Shown here one piece after another: positions 8,406 to 15,348 of a DNA stretch of 64,000 nucleotides. Source of the stretch: Desulfuromonas sp. CSMB_57 (lineage in GTDB: Bacteria; Desulfobacterota; Desulfuromonadia; Desulfuromonadales; Syntrophotaleaceae); assembly GCF_020194955.2 (NCBI RefSeq), contig NZ_JAFCIY020000023.1, positions 248,001 through 312,000 of the forward strand, in the 5' to 3' direction. The position numbers and the translations under genes are program-made. Under the pieces are notes generated by a model that saw only the letters and a list, made by a program, of their open reading frames with translations, was not told where the DNA came from and searched no databases. Each line of letters begins with the position of its first letter. Position 1 is the first letter of the stretch.

Positions 8406-9444
8406 GAAAATTGATCCTTTCAAAAATAATGCGGGCAATTCTCTTTGCACCTAAGCCATCCAATGTATTACAGGCTGAGGACATGCGTAATTGTCGATGT
8501 GTTGACTTTAGTAGGGAGCGTATAGTGGTCGCCAGATTTTCGGTCAATATGTGTTGGTAATATCCCATATTGATGGCCATGCCAGCATTGTCCAATGCCT
8601 CGGCTGAACGTGCATGGTCAAGCGTCAACCCAAGAAGAATGGATGGTACATTAACCGCTGCAAGTTCGTAGGCAGTGCCGCCAAATGCTGCAATGGCGAA
8701 GTCGCAACGGGCCATTAATGATGGCATGTCGGTCACATCTTTAAGGAACTCGTACTTATCCGACAACTCAGATAGCATGTGATCGAGTTCCTCATTATGC
8801 ATAAACGCTCGACCCAACACGACTTTGACACGAAACTCCTCATCCAGTTGCCTCAATGCGTTTAGGGACAATATGGTCAGCCCTCCAGGATCACTCCCTC
8901 CCATGGTAACAAGCAACACCGGAATCGGGTTCTTTGGGCGAAGCCGGGGATGGCTGAATTCTTTTCGTAGCAGAATATAGTCCCATCCGATAAAGGCTTG
9001 CCCGGTGAATGTGCTCCAATCAGCATTGGTCATTTGGGGCACCGGCGGATAGAAGGCAAGATTGGAAGCCTGACGACGGTCGCTGGGATCATCGATAACC
9101 GCGACCGTTATCCCGGAATTGCGCCAGCGAAGCAATTCGCAAGCGGAAAGTTCAGTGCGAATATCCAGGATCAAACCTTTGGGGGACTGGTTTGTCAGGA
9201 GGGAGTCGATCCACTGAGCTTCCTCAAAATCGTCCGGTTTTATAAACACGGGAAAATTTTCCCGTGTGATCAGGGTTTCGGCTACGTCGCTGCGCATCGT
9301 GGCAAACCCGATCTGCATCTGGTGCGTATCACGCAGTTCGCACGCCAGAGCTAAACAGCGAATGATATGTCCCAGACCGAGTTGGGCGGAACCATCACAC
9401 CGGATCAGGATGTCCATATTGTTTTGAGGTGTCAAAATGCACAT
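8398..9444 (-). CDS. pseG: PseG-like UDP-sugar hydrolase
   Basis: The 348-residue protein has the PseG/MurG-like GT-B features: the N-terminal RCDGSAQLGLGHIIRCLAL with the GxGHxxR element, the central VTMGGSDPGG, and FGGTAYELAAVNVPSILL in the C-terminal UDP-binding half. PseG releases UDP from UDP-2,4-diacetamido-2,4,6-trideoxy-L-altrose to give the sugar used by PseI. Its start forms a TGATG overlap with the cytidylyltransferase stop. An alternative ATG lies nine codons in, at the residue before DILIRCDG. Neighbouring pseB and pseC support the assignment, but the sugar may differ because the synthase and reductases nearby are not the canonical set. Confidence 0.85.
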   Translation of the reverse strand: MCILTPQNNMDILIRCDGSAQLGLGHIIRCLALACELRDTHQMQIGFATMRSDVAETLITRENFPVFIKPDDFEEAQWIDSLLTNQSPKGLILDIRTELSACELLRWRNSGITVAVIDDPSDRRQASNLAFYPPVPQMTNADWSTFTGQAFIGWDYILLRKEFSHPRLRPKNPIPVLLVTMGGSDPGGLTILSLNALRQLDEEFRVKVVLGRAFMHNEELDHMLSELSDKYEFLKDVTDMPSLMARCDFAIAAFGGTAYELAAVNVPSILLGLTLDHARSAEALDNAGMAINMGYYQHILTENLATTIRSLLKSTHRQLRMSSACNTLDGLGAKRIARIIFERINFHV

Positions 9445-10172
9445 CAGCCTATCGTCACCGGTTTTGATTGTTTAATAAATTGCACGGCTTCTTCCAGCGA
9501 TACGATCTTTCCGGGTTTATATAAATGCGCATAAAGGTCACGGAAGAATTCAAGATCGGCCGGAGTGTCGATGGATAATTTATATTCCCCCTGAAAGTCC
9601 GGGGCGATATGGAACGGCACGGTTTTCAACCGGTCCATGTGATCGTAAGCGTAAGCCGTGACATGTTCGTAGGTACGGGGATCGTCCGGCGCAACCTTGC
9701 GTGACCATTCCAACGCTCGGCGCGAGATGGGGCCCGCACCCTGATAGGCCGAAGGTCCATTGCAGGTCGGGCGGATGCAGTCCGCCTCCTGATCCACGAT
9801 GGCAGCCGTGGTTTGATCCATGAAATCCGGGTCGAATAGGGGCGCATCGCCGCAAATGCGAATGATGTAATCGGCGTCGGCATCATCGATGGCGAGGAAG
9901 AATCGCTGCATGACGTTGTCTTCGGAGCCTCTTACCACCTTCAACCCCATGGCCTCTGCAATTTCCACCAGCGGATCATCGATGGGTTGGTCGGTGGTGG
10001 CGAGGTAGACCGCTTGGGCGCAACGGATTTGCAAAGCGCGGGCGATAATGTGATACATGAGCGGTTGCCCCATAATCGGTTCCATCATTTTGCCCGGCAG
10101 CCGACTCGAGCCCATGCGGGCCTGAATGATGGCAACAACCTTTTTCGGAGTGGCGGTGGCAGGGTTGGTCAT
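9444..10172 (-). CDS. cytidylyltransferase, SpsF/PseF-type CMP-nonulosonate synthetase
   Basis: About 242 residues begin with VVAIIQARMGSSRLPGKMM, the nucleotide-binding signature of the CMP-KDO/SpsF cytidylyltransferase group, followed by ICGDAPLFDPDFMD for metal and sugar binding. It should activate the nonulosonic acid as its CMP derivative before transfer. The ATG at 10172 overlaps the stop of the aldo/keto reductase gene (ATGA), which fixes the start and removes a 60-codon upstream extension of non-coding character. It lies between the reductase and PseG-like genes in one coupled operon. SpsF-like enzymes are less specific by sequence than PseF, so I leave the symbol blank. Confidence 0.88.
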   Translation of the reverse strand: MTNPATATPKKVVAIIQARMGSSRLPGKMMEPIMGQPLMYHIIARALQIRCAQAVYLATTDQPIDDPLVEIAEAMGLKVVRGSEDNVMQRFFLAIDDADADYIIRICGDAPLFDPDFMDQTTAAIVDQEADCIRPTCNGPSAYQGAGPISRRALEWSRKVAPDDPRTYEHVTAYAYDHMDRLKTVPFHIAPDFQGEYKLSIDTPADLEFFRDLYAHLYKPGKIVSLEEAVQFIKQSKPVTIG

Positions 10173-11101
10173 CCGTTTATCCCCCAAAAGCGTGGGTCGA
10201 TTATTTCTTCCTCGGCTACGGCGAGTCCGGCTGCTTCGGCATGTTGCTCGGCCGACAAAGGACCACGGCCGGCCACGGCCAAGGCAGCCTGCAGCTCCGG
10301 CAGCGAGGATACGCCGATCAGCACCGAACCCGGAGCTTCTTCCGCCAGGCAAAAGCGTAGGGCCGCCTCAGGTAGGGTAAGGGCATGGTGCTCTGCCCAG
10401 TTGGCGGCGGTTTCGGCATGTTCCTTGAGCTTGTTCAATCTCTCCGGTAGATACCGGCGGCGCGAGGTCAGAGCTCCTTTCAAAAAGACCGACCGGCCCA
10501 AAACGGCAATGCCGCGGGTTTTGGCGGCAGGTAGCACCCGGTCGGCCATGCGCTGGTCCAGAAGATTGTAGGCGATCTGCAGGGTGGCGATGTCCGGATG
10601 GTTCAAAGCCGCCAGTGCCGCCTCTTCGCCATAGACCGAAGCCCCGACGGCGCCGATCGTCCCCTGTTCGCGGGCCTGCGCCAGAATCTCCAGCAGGGGC
10701 GAATTGAACAGCTGGCTTGCGGTTGCATTATGAATCTGTACCAGATCGAGGCGCTCGCGGCCCAGGTTGCGAAGACTGCGTTCCAGGCTCTGTCTCACCG
10801 CATCGGCGCGGATGGCATCCTCGCCGAAGGGGCCGATCTTGGTGGCGATATGGACTTCGGGTTGCCCCAATCCCTGTAGGGCCTTGCCCAGGAAAATTTC
10901 GCTTTCGCCGTAGGCCGGGGCCGTATCCAGAAGAGTGATGCCATGTTCCAGCGCGGTTCCGAGAATGGCTTCGGCCTCGGCCGCCTGGGGGCGGTTGATT
11001 TTGCCGGGGGCGCAGAGGCCATATTCCATGCCGAATTCCACGGTGCCCAGGGCGATGCGGGAGACGCGCAGTCCGGCTCGAGGAATTTCCAGGTATTCCA
11101 T
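10169..11101 (-). CDS. aldo/keto reductase
   Basis: The protein of about 310 residues shows the AKR barrel signatures LLDTAPAYGESEIFLGKAL (catalytic Asp and Tyr), HIATKIG (catalytic Lys) and LDLVQIHNA (catalytic His). AKRs reduce aldehydes or ketones with NADPH. ATG 11101 is five bases past the stop of the upstream SDR; an in-frame ATG at 11113 would overlap it. Its place between an SDR and a CMP-sugar synthetase suggests an extra redox step on the nonulosonic acid or its precursor. AKRs of this kind appear in several flagellin-glycosylation islands, but a defined substrate is not known to me. Confidence 0.88.
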   Translation of the reverse strand: MEYLEIPRAGLRVSRIALGTVEFGMEYGLCAPGKINRPQAAEAEAILGTALEHGITLLDTAPAYGESEIFLGKALQGLGQPEVHIATKIGPFGEDAIRADAVRQSLERSLRNLGRERLDLVQIHNATASQLFNSPLLEILAQAREQGTIGAVGASVYGEEAALAALNHPDIATLQIAYNLLDQRMADRVLPAAKTRGIAVLGRSVFLKGALTSRRRYLPERLNKLKEHAETAANWAEHHALTLPEAALRFCLAEEAPGSVLIGVSSLPELQAALAVAGRGPLSAEQHAEAAGLAVAEEEIIDPRFWGING

Positions 11102-11106
11102 GGCGG

Positions 11107-11907
11107 TCACCATGCCGTCCAACCGCCGTCCACCACGAGGTTCTGGCCGGTCACCCACGCCGATGCGTCCGAGGCCAGGAACAGGATCGCCCCTTTCAGA
11201 TCGTCGGCCCCGGCCATGCGGCCGAGGGGCGTCTTGGCTACATACTGGCCGATGAACTGCTCATCCTGGTGGTTGAACAGACCGCCGGGGGTCAGACAGT
11301 TCACCCGGATTCGGGGTGCCCAGAAGGTTGCCAGATAGCGCGTCATCTGGATGAGGGCGGCTTTGGTCATGCCGTACACCAAGGGACTGTTGGTGCCGCT
11401 CTCACCGTAAATGCGTTGGTCGGGGGCCACCACACCGTAAATGCTGGAGAGATTGACCATGACTCCACCGTCGTTTTTCAACATGTGAGGGGCGGTGGCC
11501 CGCGAGATCAGCATGGTGCCGGTCATGTTGACCGCCAGTACCTGGTTCCAGTCCTGCAGTGAAATGGTTTCGAATGATTCAAAGTGATTGCTGCAGGCGT
11601 TGTTGACCAAAATGTCGATGCGTCCGGTTTCACCGACAAGGGTCTCGACAACTTGGGCAATGCTTGGTTCACTTTCCAGATCGAGGGCCAGGCCGCGAAC
11701 ATCCAGGCCCTTGTCGCGCAGGATTGCAGCCGTTTGCTGTGCCCGGAGCTGGTCGCGGGAGGTGATGAACACCGTCGCGCCGGCCTCCGCCAGCGCAGCC
11801 ACGGCCTGGGATCCGTAGCCGTTGCCGGTGCCGCCGGTGACCAGTGCCACGCGCCCTTTAAGGCAGAAAAGATCCTTGACGGGCCTGCCTTGTTGCATTT
11901 CAGGCAT
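11107..11907 (-). CDS. SDR family oxidoreductase in the nonulosonate operon (PtmA-like)
   Basis: About 266 residues with LVTGGTGNGYGSQAV as cofactor motif, a catalytic Ser in NLSSIYG and the catalytic pair YGMTK, ending GQNLVVDGGW as in classical SDRs. I place the start at ATG 11907 because AAGGAT lies eight bases upstream and the ATGCCTGA overlap with the preceding synthase stop is typical of this operon; longer in-frame starts would overlap that gene by up to 74 bases. It resembles PtmA-type dehydrogenases of Campylobacter flagellin glycosylation, which act in legionaminic acid formation. A redox step on the nine-carbon sugar or a precursor is inferred. Confidence 0.85.
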   Translation of the reverse strand: MPEMQQGRPVKDLFCLKGRVALVTGGTGNGYGSQAVAALAEAGATVFITSRDQLRAQQTAAILRDKGLDVRGLALDLESEPSIAQVVETLVGETGRIDILVNNACSNHFESFETISLQDWNQVLAVNMTGTMLISRATAPHMLKNDGGVMVNLSSIYGVVAPDQRIYGESGTNSPLVYGMTKAALIQMTRYLATFWAPRIRVNCLTPGGLFNHQDEQFIGQYVAKTPLGRMAGADDLKGAILFLASDASAWVTGQNLVVDGGWTAW

Positions 11908-12760
11908 GACCATATCCTTGTCGAAGATGTTTGAAAGGTCGAAGGCCATCCGATGGATCGGCCCGCCATTCACGGTCCGGCAATTCGCTGGCCACCGGAT
12001 GTTTGTGGCCGTCGCCGTCCGCGCACAGACCCTGTTCCATGTCCCGGATAACTTGTCCCATCTGCTCGGGCAGCCAGCAGTGGCCGGACGAAAATTCTTC
12101 GCCCTGACTGTCCAGATCGAGATGAAATTCGATCATGGAAGCCTGCCAGCGATGTACGGCTCGGCTGATCACCCCCGGCGATACGCTGTGATCCGACCAG
12201 CCGACCTTGCAGCCAAAGGCATTACGCAGGGTCTCCATGGCCGCCAGGTTGCATTCGGCGGCGGGGGAGGGATAGCTGGAAACGCAATGCAGCAAGGTAA
12301 GGTCTGTACAGCCTGAACTTTTCAGGCATTTTACCGCATCGCCAATTTCATCCATGGTGGCCATGCCCGTGGAAAGAATCACCGGCTTGCCGGTGGCTGC
12401 ACAATTTTGCAGAAGCTCGGTCCACAGAAGTTCATAGGACGCGATCTTGAAAAAATCGACATGCGGCGCCAGGACCTCGATGGCCTGCAGGTAAAACGGC
12501 GTGCAACCGAAGGCTATGCCACGCCGGCGGCAGTGGCGGGCCAACTGGGGGATGAAGTCATCGGGGAGTTCCCAGTTACGGCGCCGGCGATGCAGTTCGC
12601 TGTTGGCCAGGATTTCCGGGGCAAACAGTTCGTCGATGCGAAACAGCTGGAACTTTACCCCCCAGCAACCTATGTCGGCCGAACAGTCGATAAAATTTAG
12701 GCAGCGCTGGAGGTCGCGGTGGTGGTTGCTTGACACCTCGGCGATGAAGGCCGGTTTCAT
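11900..12760 (-). CDS. short NeuB/PseI-family nonulosonic acid synthase lacking the SAF domain
   Basis: The 286-residue protein has the NeuB TIM-barrel hallmarks: FIAEVSSNHHRDLQRCL at the start, KFQLF, the STGMATMDEI loop, LLHCVSSYPSP and WSDHSVSP. NeuB-type enzymes condense phosphoenolpyruvate with a six-carbon sugar. The usual C-terminal SAF (antifreeze-like) domain of NeuB/PseI, which closes the active site of the partner subunit, is missing. The protein ends just after REWRADPSDGLRP. Length is about 60 residues short of canonical PseI, yet the ends are clean and operon overlaps are intact, so it is probably a natural short subfamily rather than a truncation. Confidence 0.87.
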   Translation of the reverse strand: MKPAFIAEVSSNHHRDLQRCLNFIDCSADIGCWGVKFQLFRIDELFAPEILANSELHRRRRNWELPDDFIPQLARHCRRRGIAFGCTPFYLQAIEVLAPHVDFFKIASYELLWTELLQNCAATGKPVILSTGMATMDEIGDAVKCLKSSGCTDLTLLHCVSSYPSPAAECNLAAMETLRNAFGCKVGWSDHSVSPGVISRAVHRWQASMIEFHLDLDSQGEEFSSGHCWLPEQMGQVIRDMEQGLCADGDGHKHPVASELPDREWRADPSDGLRPFKHLRQGYGHA

Positions 12761-13896
12761 GGGTTCTCCTCGGTAACAGCCGCGTACAGGGCGTTGATGA
12801 CGCGTTCCTGATCAGCGGTGCTGAGATCCGGAAAGATGGGCAGGGACAGAATTTCCTGATAGGCAGTCTCGGCGCTGGGACACAAACCTTCCCCGGTGCC
12901 GAGATGCTGCCGGTAGTAGGGGTGGAAATGGACGGGAACATAATGAACATTGGCGCCGATACCAGACTGACGCAGCCTTTGGAATACCCGGTCGCGTTGC
13001 GGTACCCGCACCACATAGAGGTGGTAACCATGTTTGGCTTCGGGCCGGCAGGTGAGAGGCCATATCTGAGAATGATCGCTAAAGGCGGCATCATAACGTG
13101 CAGCAATGTCGCGGCGCAGATTGGTGAAGCGCGGCAGTTTGGACAGTTGTGCCAGACCCAGGGCGGCCTGTATGTCCGTCAGGCGATAGTTGAACCCGAG
13201 GTGCAGCATCTGGTAGTGCCAGGCGCCGGTTGCGGCCCGTTGCCGATGATCGCTGCCGATGCCGTGATTGCGAAAGGTGCGCAGGCGTTGCGCAAGATGA
13301 GCATCGCCGGTGACGACCATGCCTCCTTCGCCCGTGGTCACCGGCTTCACGGGATGAAAGCTGAACACCGTCGCGTCGGCCAGGGCGCCGCAGGGGCGGC
13401 CGCGCCAGGCGGCACCGAGGGAATGGCAGGCATCGGCGACCAACTTCAGGCCGTAACGGTCGGCGACGGCGCGCAGGGCGTCATAGTCGCAAGGCTGGCC
13501 GGCGTAATCCACGGCGATAATGGCCCGGGTGCGGCCGGTGATAAGACTTTCCACGGCCGCGGCATCAAGAAGCAGGGTGTCGGGATGGACGTCGGCGAAT
13601 ACCGGCCGTGCACCCTGATAGAGGACGGCGTTGGCGGTGGCGGCAAAGGTCATGGGCGGGACGATCACTTCGTCGCCGGGGCAGACGCCCAAGGCAAACA
13701 TGGTGGCGTGCAGGGCCGCGGTGCCGTTGCACAGGGCCACGCCGTAAGGGGCGGAGACGGTTGCGGCCACCGCCTCCTCGAAGCGTTCCACGGCCGGGCC
13801 GGTGGTCAGCCAGTCCGAGCGCAGTACTTCGACGACGGCGGCGATGTCCTCTTCGTCTATATGCTGGCGGCCATAGGGAATGAAGGGCTGGTCCAT
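12757..13896 (-). CDS. pseC: UDP-4-amino-4,6-dideoxy-N-acetyl-beta-L-altrosamine transaminase
   Basis: This 379-residue PLP enzyme of the DegT/DnrJ/EryC1 family begins MDQPFIPYGRQHIDEEDIAAV and carries VADACHSLGA and the Schiff-base lysine in FSFHPVKPVTTGEGG. PseC transfers an amino group from glutamate to the 4-keto sugar made by PseB. The start at 13896 follows AGGAAG and lies inside the 3' end of pseB, giving a 40-base overlap. The stop of this gene overlaps the synthase start as ATGA. Immediate adjacency to pseB makes the assignment strong. Confidence 0.93.
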   Translation of the reverse strand: MDQPFIPYGRQHIDEEDIAAVVEVLRSDWLTTGPAVERFEEAVAATVSAPYGVALCNGTAALHATMFALGVCPGDEVIVPPMTFAATANAVLYQGARPVFADVHPDTLLLDAAAVESLITGRTRAIIAVDYAGQPCDYDALRAVADRYGLKLVADACHSLGAAWRGRPCGALADATVFSFHPVKPVTTGEGGMVVTGDAHLAQRLRTFRNHGIGSDHRQRAATGAWHYQMLHLGFNYRLTDIQAALGLAQLSKLPRFTNLRRDIAARYDAAFSDHSQIWPLTCRPEAKHGYHLYVVRVPQRDRVFQRLRQSGIGANVHYVPVHFHPYYRQHLGTGEGLCPSAETAYQEILSLPIFPDLSTADQERVINALYAAVTEENP

Positions 13897-14927
13897 GAGG
13901 TCGACGCTTCCTGGTCTTTTTGGCCTTTGGAGCAGATGAAGGACTGGGTCAGGGCGCGCAATTCCTCCACGCTCAGCCAGCGGGTGTTGGTGCCGCTGCA
14001 ATAGCGGAAGCCCTCCGGGCAGGGCCGGCCATTGAAATGAGCCATGAATGCATCGACGTCCCAGAGCTTCATGGAGGGCAGGATGACGAAATAATCCTCG
14101 AGTTCGATGGTGTTGTAAGCATCGGTTTCGGTGATCATTTCCTCGTGGATTTTCTCTCCGGGGCGGATGCCGACGATACGGGTAGGAAGCTCGGGGGCGA
14201 TGGCTTTGGCCACATCCGTGATGCGATAGCTGGGGATTTTGGGAACGAATATTTCGCCGCCCCACATATCCTCCAAAGCACGAAGAACCAGGTCGACGCC
14301 TTCCTGCAGGCTGATGTTGAAACGGGTCATGCGTTCATCGGTAATGGGCAAGGGCTCGCCGGCCTGCTTCTTTTTCAGAAAGAAAGGGATGACGCTGCCG
14401 CGGCTGCCCATGACATTGCCGTATCGAACCACCGAGAGGCGGATGTCTCGGCTGCCGCGCATGTTGTTGGCGGCCACGAACAGCTTGTCGGAACAAAGCT
14501 TGGTAGCGCCATACAGGTTGATGGGTCCGGCGGCCTTGTCCGTGGACAGGGCGACCACTCGTTTCACCTGAGTGTCGAAGCAGGCGTCGATAACGTTCTG
14601 GGCGCCGAGGACGTTGGTCTGGATGCACTCGAAGGGGTTATATTCGGCGGCCGGAACCTGTTTCATGGCGGCGGCGTGGACAACGATGTCAACGCCTTCC
14701 AGGGCTCGTTTCAGGCGATGGCTGTCGCGCACGTCGCCGATAAAAAACCGCAACTGCGGAAAGCGTTCGCGAGGGAAGTCTTCGGCCATTTCGAACTGTT
14801 TCAGTTCGTCCCGGGAAAGGATTACCAATCGGCGGATATCTGGGTGGCGATCCAGGATGGTGCGCGTTAACGCACGTCCGAAGGAACCTGTTCCGCCGGT
14901 GATAAGCACGCATTTGCCATTGAGCAT
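13857..14927 (-). CDS. pseB: UDP-N-acetylglucosamine 4,6-dehydratase (5-inverting)
   Basis: An extended SDR of 356 residues with LITGGTGSFGRALTRTIL at the N-terminus, VVHAAAMKQVPAAEYNPFE, the catalytic INLYGATKL and VVRYGNVMGSRGSVIPFF, all characteristic of PseB. It converts UDP-GlcNAc to UDP-2-acetamido-2,6-dideoxy-L-arabino-hexos-4-ulose, the first step of pseudaminic acid synthesis. The C-terminus is roughly 20 residues longer than usual because the frame runs into pseC. It is the first gene of the island operon, after a 420-base AT-rich gap. A homologue without inversion would start legionaminic acid synthesis, but the sequence fits PseB better. Confidence 0.94.
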   Translation of the reverse strand: MLNGKCVLITGGTGSFGRALTRTILDRHPDIRRLVILSRDELKQFEMAEDFPRERFPQLRFFIGDVRDSHRLKRALEGVDIVVHAAAMKQVPAAEYNPFECIQTNVLGAQNVIDACFDTQVKRVVALSTDKAAGPINLYGATKLCSDKLFVAANNMRGSRDIRLSVVRYGNVMGSRGSVIPFFLKKKQAGEPLPITDERMTRFNISLQEGVDLVLRALEDMWGGEIFVPKIPSYRITDVAKAIAPELPTRIVGIRPGEKIHEEMITETDAYNTIELEDYFVILPSMKLWDVDAFMAHFNGRPCPEGFRYCSGTNTRWLSVEELRALTQSFICSKGQKDQEASTSWTSPSFPMAASI

Positions 14928-15162
14928 GGGATTTTCCTTCCGGAATTAAATCGAATGATCCGATCCGGCTTTGGCGCCCGGTTGAACTGTTATTGCGAGG
15001 GTCTATTGCAATAAGGAAGCCAGGATGGCAAGAAATGCAGAAACTCTGCAGTCAAATATGCTGTCATCGGGGGTTTAGAAATTCAACGGTTCTGCTTTTT
15101 GTGGGAAAGGTAGTGGTGTTATGTCCTGCTATTGGCATTTCGTGACATGATTTGGCTATCAA

Positions 15163-15191
15163 ATACGATGAAATGGTCAATATTTTGTCAA
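15163..15191 (-). promoter_or_regulatory. weak sigma-70-like promoter candidate for the pse operon
   Basis: On the minus strand a perfect TTGACA is followed 17 bases later by TCGTAT, only 3 of 6 to the -10 consensus. It would give a leader of about 230 bases before pseB. It overlaps one copy of the 14-base direct repeat. This is a low-confidence candidate. Confidence 0.25.
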
Positions 15192-15314
15192 GAAAATGGT
15201 CGCATCACAGAGGGTCGAAAATCAAATTTATATGAAATTTTTTATATTTTAACAAGATGCTGAAATATCATAGAATCTCTGGATATTTTGCATACCTATT
15301 TGGTCAATATTTTG
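15174..15314. repeat. 14-base direct repeat pair CAAAATATTGACCA
   Basis: The same 14 bases, read on the minus strand as CAAAATATTGACCA, occur at 15174-15187 and 15301-15314, 127 bases apart, in the gap upstream of pseB. The pair could be an operator or a duplication remnant. AT-rich composition makes chance more likely than it would be elsewhere. Confidence 0.5.
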
Positions 15315-15348
15315 AAAGAATTGTTTTCCTGGTTTTTGAATGGCCACT

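Larger units (their letters stand above)
14928..15348. other. AT-rich non-coding region upstream of pseB
   Basis: These 421 bases lie between pseB and the Maf gene and become very AT-rich beyond 15100. They hold a 14-base direct repeat and a weak sigma-70-like element on the minus strand. No sigma-54 or sigma-28 consensus, no ORF with recognisable features and no clear hairpin terminator after the Maf gene were found. Confidence 0.6.
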
